From: Actinophytocola gossypii
Lineage (GTDB): Bacteria > Actinomycetota > Actinomycetes > Mycobacteriales > Pseudonocardiaceae
NCBI RefSeq assembly: GCF_025165815.1
Contig: NZ_JAFFZE010000016.1
Span: forward strand, 124,001 to 188,000
Direction: 5' to 3'
DNA length: 64,000 nucleotides
The translations under genes and the position numbers were made by a program. Below are positions 17,975 to 25,229 of this stretch, piece by piece. How positions within the stretch are numbered: the first letter of the stretch is position 1; each line of letters opens with the position of its first letter. Under the pieces are notes generated by a model. It worked only from the letters and a program-made list of their open reading frames with translations, ran no database searches and was not told where the DNA came from.

Positions 17975-18115
17975 TCACGAGTAGTTGTCGTCGTCGCCGA
18001 AGATCGGCAGGATCCAGGTCAGGTTGTCGGAGGACTCCCCGAACAGGTTGGCCTGGGTCACGTCGGTGAGCGAGCCGAGCGCGGTGAGCTCCGGTGCCTC
18101 GTACGGCTGCCGCAT
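17975..18115 (-). CDS. Lasso peptide precursor (46 residues; predicted paeninodin-like core)
   Basis: ATG 18115 has a strong ribosome site (AAGGAGGTGACC directly before it). An in-frame ATG at 18130 overlaps that site and is less likely. The leader (1-21) fits Y-x2-P-x-L-x3-G-x5-T exactly: Tyr5, Pro8, Leu10, Gly14, Thr20. With Thr at -2 the core is residues 22-46. It starts ANLFGESSD, so Ala1 and Asp9 can form a nine-residue ring, and it continues NLTWILPIF. It ends GDDDNYS, an acidic tail with C-terminal Ser. Paeninodin has the same plan (Ala1-Asp9 ring, acidic tail, C-terminal Ser phosphorylated by a dedicated kinase), and a kinase gene is present 1.8 kb away. The hand-summed monoisotopic mass of the cyclised core is about 2784.3 Da. 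Confidence 0.88.
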   Translation of the reverse strand: MRQPYEAPELTALGSLTDVTQANLFGESSDNLTWILPIFGDDDNYS

Positions 18116-18235
18116 GGTCACCTCCTTCATGGCCGTCGCAGCTGATGCAGGGCCGTTGTCCTGTAGGTCGCCCGACCGGCCGGATCATTACCCTTTTCCT
18201 GTAACGAAAACGGTGGGTGATCGGACGTTCCAGTC

Positions 18236-19975
18236 GTGCGACTGCGACGGTTGGCGACCACTCCGCGCCTGCTCGCGGCCGCCGCCCGCGAGGTCCGCCT
18301 GGCCGACCGGGCCGGCACCGCGGTCGCGTCGGTCTACCAGCTCGTGGGGGCCGTCGCGGCGCTCGGCGTGGTGGCCGCCGGCAAGCTCACCTTCGACGCG
18401 CTGCTGACCCCGGACACCGCCGCGCTCGGGCTCACGCCGGCGCTGCTGCTGCTCGCGCTCGCCACCGCGCTCACCGGGTCGGTCGGTCCACTGCAGACCC
18501 AACAGCACCGGGTGCTCGGCGAGCGGGTGGCGCAGCGGGTGTGGGACCGGCTGCTGGACACCACCGCGCGGGCGGACCTCGTCACCTACGAGTCGACCGG
18601 ATTCGCGACCGCGCTGGAGCGGGTCCAGCAGCACGCGGTGACCCGGCCGTTCACCGTCACCACCTCGCTGCTCGGGCTGACCGGGAGCCTGCTCGGCGTG
18701 GTGGCCATGTCGGCGGTGCTGGTGACCGTTGAGCCGCTGCTGGTGCCGCTGCTGCTGGCCGCCGGGGTGCCGGCGGTGCTGCTGTCCCGGTGGGCGAGCC
18801 GCACCGAGTTCGCGTTCGCGCACCGGCTGACCGCATTGTTCCGCCGCCGCGAGTACCTGCGCCAACTGCTGACCAGGCGGCCCTACGCGGCCGAGGTGCG
18901 GGCGTTCGACGCGGCTCCCGCGCTGCGCGGGCGGCACGAGGAGCTGAACGTCGAGGTCAACGCGGCCCTGCGGGTCCAGGTGCGGCGGCGGCAGGTGATC
19001 GCCGTGCTGTCCACGCTCGGGGTCGCGGCGGCGCTGACCGCGGCGCTGCTGGCGATCGTGCAGCTGGTGCGCTCCGGCCGGATCGGGCTGGCCGACGCCG
19101 GTGCCGCGGCGATCGCCGTGCGGCTGCTGTCCGGGCAGCTCGGGCGGCTGTTCGGCGCGGTCGGCGGGCTGCTGGAGTCGGCGCCGTTCCTGGCCGACCT
19201 GGAGCGGTTCGTCGCGTCCGGACCGGAGCCGGCGCCGAAGGGACGACGGCACCGGCTCGCCGACCGGGTGGCGCTGCGGTCGGTCAGCTTCGCCTACCCC
19301 GGCCAGGACCGGCCCGCGGTCGACGACGTGGACATCGAGGTCCGGGCGGGCGAGGTCGTGGCGCTGGTCGGGGAGAACGGCTCGGGCAAGACGACGCTGG
19401 CGAAGATCGTCGCCGGGCTGTACGACCCGGACTCGGGCGTGCGGGTGTGGGACGGCGAGGCGGTGCCGGCGCCGGACGTGCGGGCGTCGGTCACGGTGGT
19501 CTTCCAGGACTTCGTGCGCTACCAGCTGTCGGTTCGGGACAACATCACCATCAGCGACGCCGGGGCCGACCCGGCCGCGGCGGCGGACGCGGCCCGGCGG
19601 GCCGGCGTGCCGTTGGACCTGGACACCGTGCTCGGCCGCGACCTGGACGAGGGCGTGGACATCTCCGGCGGCCAGTGGCAGCGGGTCGCGCTCGCCCGGG
19701 CGCTGTACCGGGACACGCCGCTGGTCGTGCTGGACGAGCCGACGGCCGCGCTGGACCCGCGCGCGGAGCACGAGCTGTTCACCGACGTGCGCGCGACGCT
19801 GGGCGGGCGGGCCGCGCTGCTGATCTCGCACCGGTTCTCCAGTACCCGGCTGGCGGACCGGATCTACGTGCTGGCCGACGGCCGGGTCGTGGAGTGCGGC
19901 ACGCACGACGAGCTGATGGCCTCGGCCGGCCAGTACGCGGAGCTCTACCGGCTGCAGTCGGCCGCGTACCGCTGA
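18236..19975 (+). CDS. ABC transporter, fused membrane and ATPase domains (probable lasso exporter/immunity, D protein)
   Basis: 579 residues from GTG 18236, divergent from the precursor. The N-terminal half (about 1-330) is an ABC exporter membrane domain of about six helices. The C-terminal half holds Walker A GENGSGKTT, signature ISGGQWQRVALARAL, Walker B LVVLDEPTAALD and the switch ISHRFSS. Lasso clusters normally encode one such half-transporter, which acts as a homodimer to export the mature peptide and protect the producer. It lacks an N-terminal C39 peptidase, as expected because B2 removes the leader. Its end overlaps the kinase gene convergently by 31 bases. Confidence 0.88.
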   Translation: MRLRRLATTPRLLAAAAREVRLADRAGTAVASVYQLVGAVAALGVVAAGKLTFDALLTPDTAALGLTPALLLLALATALTGSVGPLQTQQHRVLGERVAQRVWDRLLDTTARADLVTYESTGFATALERVQQHAVTRPFTVTTSLLGLTGSLLGVVAMSAVLVTVEPLLVPLLLAAGVPAVLLSRWASRTEFAFAHRLTALFRRREYLRQLLTRRPYAAEVRAFDAAPALRGRHEELNVEVNAALRVQVRRRQVIAVLSTLGVAAALTAALLAIVQLVRSGRIGLADAGAAAIAVRLLSGQLGRLFGAVGGLLESAPFLADLERFVASGPEPAPKGRRHRLADRVALRSVSFAYPGQDRPAVDDVDIEVRAGEVVALVGENGSGKTTLAKIVAGLYDPDSGVRVWDGEAVPAPDVRASVTVVFQDFVRYQLSVRDNITISDAGADPAAAADAARRAGVPLDLDTVLGRDLDEGVDISGGQWQRVALARALYRDTPLVVLDEPTAALDPRAEHELFTDVRATLGGRAALLISHRFSSTRLADRIYVLADGRVVECGTHDELMASAGQYAELYRLQSAAYR

Positions 19976-20865
19976 GGCGCCAGCACGGCGTCCAGCAGGT
20001 CGGCGAGCACGCCGTCGGCGAACGGGAGCCCCCACGGGATCGTGGCCTCGAACACCGGGACCCGCTCGACCAGGTCGGCCAGCGACTGGAACGCCGACGC
20101 GGCCGTTGGGCCGTCGGTCCAGCCGAGCACGCGCGGGTAGCGGCTCAGGCCCAGCAGCGCGACCGCCGGACGCAGGCGCCGCACGGCCACCCCCGCCGCC
20201 GCCCGGTCCGGGCGGGGGACGACGCAGGCCGCCAGCGGGAGCGGGCCGCCGGTCCACACCCGAGGGGCCACCGCCAGGCGGCCGTCGGCGGTCTCCCGGA
20301 CGGCGGCGGTCTCGGCCAGGGCGCTGGCGGCCGGCCGCAGGCGGCTCTCGGTGGCGCCCGGGTGCACGACGCCGCCGTCCACCCGGAGCAGGTCGTCGGA
20401 GACGAGCGCGTGGCCGGCCGCGCACAGTGCGGCGGAGAGGGTCGACTTGCCCATGCCGGACGCGCCGACGAACGCCACCGCCCGGCCGTCGACCTCGACC
20501 GCGCTGGCGTGCAGCACGTGCGCGTGCCGCAGCGTCAGGTGCACGGCGAGCAGGGTGCCGGCGATCAGCACCGGCAGCAGGCCCGCGTCGGCGCCGGGGT
20601 GCAGGTGGATGGTCACCTCGGCATCGCCGACGAAGTCGCACAGACCGGGGTAGCGGAGCACGGTCGTGTCCCCGACGCGGGCGAGGGTGTAGAAGACCGA
20701 GCCGTCGGGCCGCAGCACCTCGGCCAGCGGCGGCCCGGGGCGCTCGGCGGGCACCGGACGGTCGGGGCCGCGGCGCAGGACCAGGTCGGGGTGGCCGGAG
20801 CCGGGTGGCAGCGGCAGCTCGACGTCGCTGGCGATCCGCAGGCCGTAGGCGTGGTAGCCGGGCAT
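19945..20865 (-). CDS. HPr-kinase-like lasso peptide kinase (PadeK/ThcoK type)
   Basis: 306 residues; ATG 20865 lies one base after the B2 stop. The N-terminal half (YHAYGLRIASDVELPLP, then D-G-S-V-F-Y) matches the lead-in of HprK-related proteins found in RiPP clusters. The P-loop is VGASGMGKSTLSAAL (about 134-142), followed by HALVSDDLLRVD, the HPr-kinase-like acidic motif. Characterised relatives (PadeK, ThcoK, SyanK) phosphorylate the hydroxyl of a C-terminal Ser on a lasso precursor. The precursor in this cluster ends in Ser after an acidic run, so it is the obvious substrate. The assignment of reaction is by family and context. An unrelated HprK-like function is the main alternative. 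Confidence 0.82.
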   Translation of the reverse strand: MPGYHAYGLRIASDVELPLPPGSGHPDLVLRRGPDRPVPAERPGPPLAEVLRPDGSVFYTLARVGDTTVLRYPGLCDFVGDAEVTIHLHPGADAGLLPVLIAGTLLAVHLTLRHAHVLHASAVEVDGRAVAFVGASGMGKSTLSAALCAAGHALVSDDLLRVDGGVVHPGATESRLRPAASALAETAAVRETADGRLAVAPRVWTGGPLPLAACVVPRPDRAAAGVAVRRLRPAVALLGLSRYPRVLGWTDGPTAASAFQSLADLVERVPVFEATIPWGLPFADGVLADLLDAVLAPQRYAADCSR

Positions 20866-20866
20866 G

Positions 20867-21268
20867 TCAGCGGCCGAGCGGGGCGAAGTCGACGGCGGTG
20901 GGATCGAGCGTGCGGCCGTCGACCTCCAGCCACGAGTGCGCCAGGATCCCGTCCCCGTCACGGCGGACGCCGATGCGCAGGACCGGGGACAGGTGCCGCA
21001 GCCGGTTGCCGACGAGCAGGCAGCGGCGCAGGCAGGTGTCGCCGTGGCGCCAGCGGCGGGTGGCCGCCGAGCAGGCCCGGATCGCGGTCCTGGCGCGGCC
21101 GGGGAGCACCGCGGGCCCGGTCGCCGGCGGATCGCCGCTGTCCAGGTCGGGCACGATGCCGAGGCGGGCGCACACGGTCGGCAGGTCGTGGCGGCGCAGC
21201 ATGGCCTCGACGCGGGCCAGCCGGCAGCAGGCGAGGGCCACCTCGGCCAGGTACCGCGCGCGTCTCAC
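20867..21268 (-). CDS. Lasso peptide leader peptidase B2 (transglutaminase-like cysteine protease)
   Basis: 133 residues. GTG 21268 overlaps the B1 stop (GTGA), which fixes the start; the longer open frame upstream is B1 shadow. GDTCLRRCLLVGNRLR supplies the catalytic Cys (about residue 79) in the context expected for PF13471. LAHSWLEVDG supplies the catalytic His, and the downstream LDPTAVDF carries the Asp. B2 cleaves the leader after the Thr-x motif when guided by B1. The spacing (one base before the kinase) indicates a single B1-B2-K transcript. Confidence 0.88.
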   Translation of the reverse strand: MRRARYLAEVALACCRLARVEAMLRRHDLPTVCARLGIVPDLDSGDPPATGPAVLPGRARTAIRACSAATRRWRHGDTCLRRCLLVGNRLRHLSPVLRIGVRRDGDGILAHSWLEVDGRTLDPTAVDFAPLGR

Positions 21269-21516
21269 CGGACCAGCCGTGCTTCGGTGAGCCGGCCGAC
21301 GAACGCCTCGACGTCCCGGCGGGCGACGTCCGCGTCGACCTCGTACTCGCCGACGATCGTGTCGACGAGCTCGTCGATGGTGCGTTCCTCGCCGAGCAGC
21401 TCGACGATCCGGGTGCCGATGCCGGTGACGGAGAAGTACCGGGAGTCGGGGAGGCTCAGGATGATGGTCTCGTCGCCGATGGTTCTGGCCGAGAGTTCGG
21501 TCGATCGCAGGCGCAT
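21265..21516 (-). CDS. Lasso B1 protein (PqqD-like RiPP recognition element)
   Basis: 83 residues from ATG 21516 (AAAGGA upstream). The PqqD-like winged-helix pattern is clear: an N-terminal strand pair (DETIILSLPDSRYFSVTGIGTRIVELL) and helices EERTIDELVDTIVGEYEVD and RRDVEAFVGRLTEARLV. Discrete B1 proteins bind the leader through its Y-x2-P-x-L motif and present it to B2. It is the first gene of the minus-strand B1-B2-kinase group and lies 20 bases from the divergent PAP2-like frame. Confidence 0.88.
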   Translation of the reverse strand: MRLRSTELSARTIGDETIILSLPDSRYFSVTGIGTRIVELLGEERTIDELVDTIVGEYEVDADVARRDVEAFVGRLTEARLVR

Positions 21517-21536
21517 GGCGGATTCCTTTCTCCATA

Positions 21537-22235
21537 GTGGATTCGGTGGCGCCGCGGCACCCGTTACCGCTGGGAAACGATCGTGACCAGGGCGGCGATT
21601 CACCAGGTGTGCGCACCGACTCGGAACCCACTGCCCGGCCGGTCCCGCTGGCCCGGGTTCCGCTCGCCGTGGTCGCGGTCTGCGCGGCGATCGGGCTCGC
21701 GGTGCTCTGCGTGCTGTTCGCCGGCGAGACGGCCGGGACCTGGTTCGACGCCTGGCTCAGCGCGCGGCTGGTGGAGCTGGGGTCGCCATGGCGTCAGCTC
21801 GCGCTCGTCGTGGACTACACCGCCGAGCCCGTGGGCGGCGCGCTGACGCTCGGCGCGCTCGTCCTGGTGTGCCTGCGGCTCGGGCACCGCAGGGCCGCGG
21901 TACTGGCCGTACTGGGCACGGGCGGCAGCATCGCGTGCACGACGGTACTGAAACCGTTGGTGGGGCGGGAGATCAACGGCGGGTTCCTCGCGTTCCCCAG
22001 TGGGCACACGGCGGCCGCGACCGCCATGGCGCTGGTCGTGATGCTCGTGGTCGCGCGCCGGCTGGTGCCGATCCTGGTCGTCACCGTGGCGGCCGGTACG
22101 GCGATGGCCTGGTCGCAGGTGCTGCTGAACGCGCACTACGCCACCGACACCCTCGGCGGCTTCTGCGCCGCGCTCGCCGTGGTGCCGGCGGTGGCCTGGA
22201 CGATGGACCGGGTCGCCGGCGCGTCTCAGGCGTAG
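21537..22235 (+). CDS. PAP2-superfamily membrane phosphatase-like protein
   Basis: 232 residues if GTG 21537 is used; GTG 21609 is a plausible later start because the first 24 residues lack a family pattern. Five to six helices are visible. The PAP2 motifs are recognisable but weakened: KPLVGREINGG (motif 1, normally K-x6-RP), PSGHTAA (motif 2, intact) and SQVLLNAHYATD (motif 3, normally SR-x5-H-x3-D, here SQ). The acid-base His are present, but two phosphate-binding Arg are changed. It could recycle undecaprenyl pyrophosphate for the glycan pathway, or be unrelated to it. It diverges from lasso B1 and converges on the aminotransferase with a 10-base overlap. Confidence 0.72.
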   Translation: MDSVAPRHPLPLGNDRDQGGDSPGVRTDSEPTARPVPLARVPLAVVAVCAAIGLAVLCVLFAGETAGTWFDAWLSARLVELGSPWRQLALVVDYTAEPVGGALTLGALVLVCLRLGHRRAAVLAVLGTGGSIACTTVLKPLVGREINGGFLAFPSGHTAAATAMALVVMLVVARRLVPILVVTVAAGTAMAWSQVLLNAHYATDTLGGFCAALAVVPAVAWTMDRVAGASQA

Positions 22236-23518
22236 CGGCGGAACACCGGCCGCACCGGGCGGCCGCCCAGCCACGGGGTCGGGTCGTCCGCGTCGAGTGC
22301 CCGCCGGTACACCGCGCACGCGCCGGCCACCACCTCGACGGTGCGGTCGACGTCCTGTTCGGACAGCGCCGCGCTGACCACGAACGACGGCCCCAGCACC
22401 CCGCCGGTGACCAGCTGGCGCAGGAACAGCGTGCGGTACTCCTGGGACGGGCGGCCCGCGTTGTCCAGGGTGGCGAACACGAGGTTGCTCTCCCGCCCGC
22501 GCACCACCACGTGCTCGCCCACGCCGGCGTCGGCGGCCACCGCCCGCACCCCGGCGGCGAGCCGGGCACCCAGCTCGTGCAGCCGCGCGGTGACGCCCTC
22601 GGCGGTGTACGTCTCCTGCACGGCCATCGCGGCGGCCAGCGCGTGGGTCTCGGCGCCGTGCGTGGTGGACAGCAGGAACACCCGCTCCCGGCTGTCCCGC
22701 AGGCCGCCCAGCTCCATCAGGTCGCGGCGGCCGGCGAGCGCCGACACGGCGAACCCGTTGCCGAGCGCCTTGCCGAACGTCGACAGGTCCGGAACCACCC
22801 CGTACAGGCCCTGCGCGCCGGCCTCCGACCAGCGGAACCCGGTGATCATCTCGTCGAAGACGAGCACCACGCCGTGCCGGGTGCACAGCTCGCGCAGGCC
22901 GCGCAGGTAGTCCGGCCGGCCGGTGGCTTCCAGCACCAGGCAGGCGAGGTCGTGGCGGGTGATCAGTTCCTCGGCCGCGGGCAGGTCGCCGTAGGGGAAC
23001 GTGACGGTCAGCTCCGCGACCGCCGACGGGATCCCGGCCGGCATCGCGGTGAGGCCGATGAACCAGTCGTCGGTGGAGAAGAACGGCTGGTCCCGGCAGA
23101 TCCCGACCAGCGCGCGGCCGGTCGCGGCCCTGGCGAGGCGTACGGCGGCGGTGGTGACGTCCGAGCCGTTCTTGGCGAACTTCACCATCTCGGCGGTCGG
23201 CACGGTGGCCAGGAACCGTTGCGCGGCCTCCAGCTCGACCACGCTCGGGCGCACGAAGTTGGCGCCGAGGTCGAGCTGGGCGCGCACGGCCTCGGTGACC
23301 CGCGGGTGCGCGTGCCCGAGGCTGACCGAGCGCAGACCGGAGCCGTACTCGAGGTAGGAGTTGCCGTCGACGTCCCACACGTACGCGCCGCGCCCGTGCG
23401 TGATGACCGGCGCCATGCCCTCCGGGTACTGGTCCTCGCCCTTGGCGTAGGTGTGCGCGCCGCCGGGGACCAGGTCGTGCAGGCGCTTGTTGGCCTCGCG
23501 CGAGTTCGTGAAGTCCAT
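22226..23518 (-). CDS. Class III PLP aminotransferase, glutamate-1-semialdehyde aminomutase-like
   Basis: 430 residues; ATG 23518. Landmarks are VPGGAHTYAKG near the start, GSDVTTAAVRLARAATGR, LVFDEMITGFR (PLP-pyridine Asp), and STFGKALGNG with the Schiff-base Lys. The sequence is GSA-aminomutase-like, but it ends an operon of sugar-nucleotide and glycan genes rather than heme genes. Such enzymes in glycan loci aminate a keto-sugar or a carbonyl side chain. It is the last gene of the eleven-gene minus-strand operon and lies two bases after the epimerase-like gene. Confidence 0.82.
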   Translation of the reverse strand: MDFTNSREANKRLHDLVPGGAHTYAKGEDQYPEGMAPVITHGRGAYVWDVDGNSYLEYGSGLRSVSLGHAHPRVTEAVRAQLDLGANFVRPSVVELEAAQRFLATVPTAEMVKFAKNGSDVTTAAVRLARAATGRALVGICRDQPFFSTDDWFIGLTAMPAGIPSAVAELTVTFPYGDLPAAEELITRHDLACLVLEATGRPDYLRGLRELCTRHGVVLVFDEMITGFRWSEAGAQGLYGVVPDLSTFGKALGNGFAVSALAGRRDLMELGGLRDSRERVFLLSTTHGAETHALAAAMAVQETYTAEGVTARLHELGARLAAGVRAVAADAGVGEHVVVRGRESNLVFATLDNAGRPSQEYRTLFLRQLVTGGVLGPSFVVSAALSEQDVDRTVEVVAGACAVYRRALDADDPTPWLGGRPVRPVFRRYA

Positions 23519-23520
23519 GT

Positions 23521-24066
23521 CTACGAGCCTTTCAGCGCGTCGGCGAGGGTCGGCGCCCGGTTGTCCCGTTCGGACAGCAGGGCGACCGGCAGCGGCCACG
23601 GGATGGCCAGCTCGGGGTCGTCGAACGCGATCGCCACGTCCTCGGCCGGGTCGTGCGGGCGGTCGATCCGGTAGGACACGTCGGCCGGGTCGGTGAGCGC
23701 CTGGAAGCCGTGCGCGCAGCCGGCCGGGACGTACAGGGACACCTGGGTGTCGCCGGACAGCTCGACGTGCAGCTGGTTGCGGTGGGTCGGCGACCCGGGC
23801 CGCAGGTCGACGACGACGTCGAACACGCGACCGGACGAGCAGCGGACGAGCTTGGCCTCGCCGCGCCCGGACCTCAGGTGCATGCCGCGCAGCACGCCGC
23901 GCCGGGAGCGGGACACGCTGTCCTGCGCGAACGCGTCCGGGTCGAGGCCGACCGAGGCGAACACGTCGCGGTCGAAGGTACGGGAGAAGAACCCGCGCTC
24001 GTCGGCGTGCGGGGTCGGCTCGAACAGGAACGCCCCGGCGATCTCGGGCACCGGCCTGGCCTTCAC
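23521..24066 (-). CDS. dTDP-4-dehydrorhamnose 3,5-epimerase-like (RmlC family) sugar epimerase
   Basis: 181 residues, the usual RmlC length. The cupin fold begins with FLFEPTPHADERGFFSRTF. It has the conserved Q-D-S-V-S-x-S-x-x-G-V-L-R-G-M-H pattern, giving the catalytic His, then LYVPAGCAHGFQAL. Enzymes of this family epimerise C3 and/or C5 of a 4-keto nucleotide sugar. ATG 24066 overlaps the pyruvyl-transferase stop (ATGA). No RmlB/RmlD partners are next to it, so it probably works on the product of the NAD-dependent epimerase at 28.8-29.8 kb. Confidence 0.85.
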   Translation of the reverse strand: MKARPVPEIAGAFLFEPTPHADERGFFSRTFDRDVFASVGLDPDAFAQDSVSRSRRGVLRGMHLRSGRGEAKLVRCSSGRVFDVVVDLRPGSPTHRNQLHVELSGDTQVSLYVPAGCAHGFQALTDPADVSYRIDRPHDPAEDVAIAFDDPELAIPWPLPVALLSERDNRAPTLADALKGS

Positions 24067-25229
24067 GCGCGCACCTCCGTCGGCAGGAGCGTGGCCAGGT
24101 GGGCGAACTGCTCGTCGAGCAGCTCACGTTGTTCCTTGGCCCGGACCAGGAGCGTCCCGGTGACCTCGGGCGCGCGCCGCTCCAACTCGGCGACCTGGCC
24201 GAGGACCCGGTCGACGTCGAAGTCGCGGATCGAGTGGCAGTACGCCCCGAGGCCCATGGTGTCCATGAGGACGTCGTTCTTCGCGGCGTAGCCGAGCGAC
24301 ACGGTCGGCCGGCCGAGCTTGAGCGCGCACAGCACGTTGTGGAAACGGCTGGCGACCACCACGTCCACCCCGGCCAGCTCGCCCAGCAGCTCGTCCAGGG
24401 TGGACACCTCGGCGGCGGTGACCGGCAGGTCGGCCATGACCTCGTCGACCACCGCCGAGTCGAGCCGGTCCCCGACGAACAGCCGCACGCTCCGGCCGTC
24501 CTCGACCAGCCGCCGCACCAGCGCCTTGACCTTCGCCAGGTAGTCGGCGTGGATCTCCTCGGCCCGCGCCCGGTCGTCCGGCCCGCCCCGGTAGGCCATC
24601 ACGCCGACCCCGACGCACCCGGTGTCGGCCCGGCCGTCCGGGGTGGGCAGCGCGAACGCGAGGTCCGGGTAGACGCGGTCGCGGGACACGTCGACGCCCA
24701 TGGCGGCCAGCGCGTCCCGGGACCGGGCGTCCCGATAGGACCGGAACGCGGCCAGCCGGGCGGCGCGGGTGACCAGCCAGCGGATGGCGCGGTCGCGGAT
24801 CGGCCCGGCACCGACGCTGACCAGCGCCACCGGTGTGCCGAACAGCCGCCCGGACAGGCACAGCAGGAACAGGGAGTACGGGAACCCCCAGGGCCGCAAC
24901 GGAAGCGTGGCCTCCAACACGCCCATGCCGGGCACGATCACCAGGTCGTGCCGGCGTACCCAGGCCGCGGTGCGCACCACCTCGCCCAGCTTCCCGGCGA
25001 CCTTCGCCACGGCCGAGCGGACCCCGGACGCGGTGCGGAACTCGGTGTCCCGGTACAGCGCGGTGGCCTCGATCCCGTAGGTGGCCCGCACCCACTCCGG
25101 GCCGCCGCACAGCGCGTCGATCCGCGCGTCCGGGTGGGCGGCGCCCAGGTGGTCCAGCATGGCGCGCAGGGAGCCGTCGTTGCCGAGGTTGCCGGAGCCG
25201 AGCAGCCCGAACAGGCCGATCCGGGTCAC
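24063..25229 (-). CDS. Polysaccharide pyruvyl transferase family protein
   Basis: 388 residues from GTG 25229, which overlaps the GT2 stop (GTGA). The N-terminus VTRIGLFGLLGSGNLGNDGSL and the later VVASRFHNVLCALKLGRPTVSLGYAAKND are the two diagnostic blocks of the PS_pyruv_trans family. These enzymes add a pyruvate ketal from phosphoenolpyruvate to a sugar, giving an acidic glycan; some relatives are structural paralogues with other jobs. It has no membrane helix. The operon context agrees with decoration of the repeat unit. Confidence 0.85.
   Translation of the reverse strand: MTRIGLFGLLGSGNLGNDGSLRAMLDHLGAAHPDARIDALCGGPEWVRATYGIEATALYRDTEFRTASGVRSAVAKVAGKLGEVVRTAAWVRRHDLVIVPGMGVLEATLPLRPWGFPYSLFLLCLSGRLFGTPVALVSVGAGPIRDRAIRWLVTRAARLAAFRSYRDARSRDALAAMGVDVSRDRVYPDLAFALPTPDGRADTGCVGVGVMAYRGGPDDRARAEEIHADYLAKVKALVRRLVEDGRSVRLFVGDRLDSAVVDEVMADLPVTAAEVSTLDELLGELAGVDVVVASRFHNVLCALKLGRPTVSLGYAAKNDVLMDTMGLGAYCHSIRDFDVDRVLGQVAELERRAPEVTGTLLVRAKEQRELLDEQFAHLATLLPTEVRA

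Noticed and set aside
18115-18130. Upstream in-frame ATG (18130) as start of the lasso precursor
   Set aside because: That ATG overlaps the strong ribosome site AAGGAGGTGACC, which is correctly spaced only for ATG 18115.
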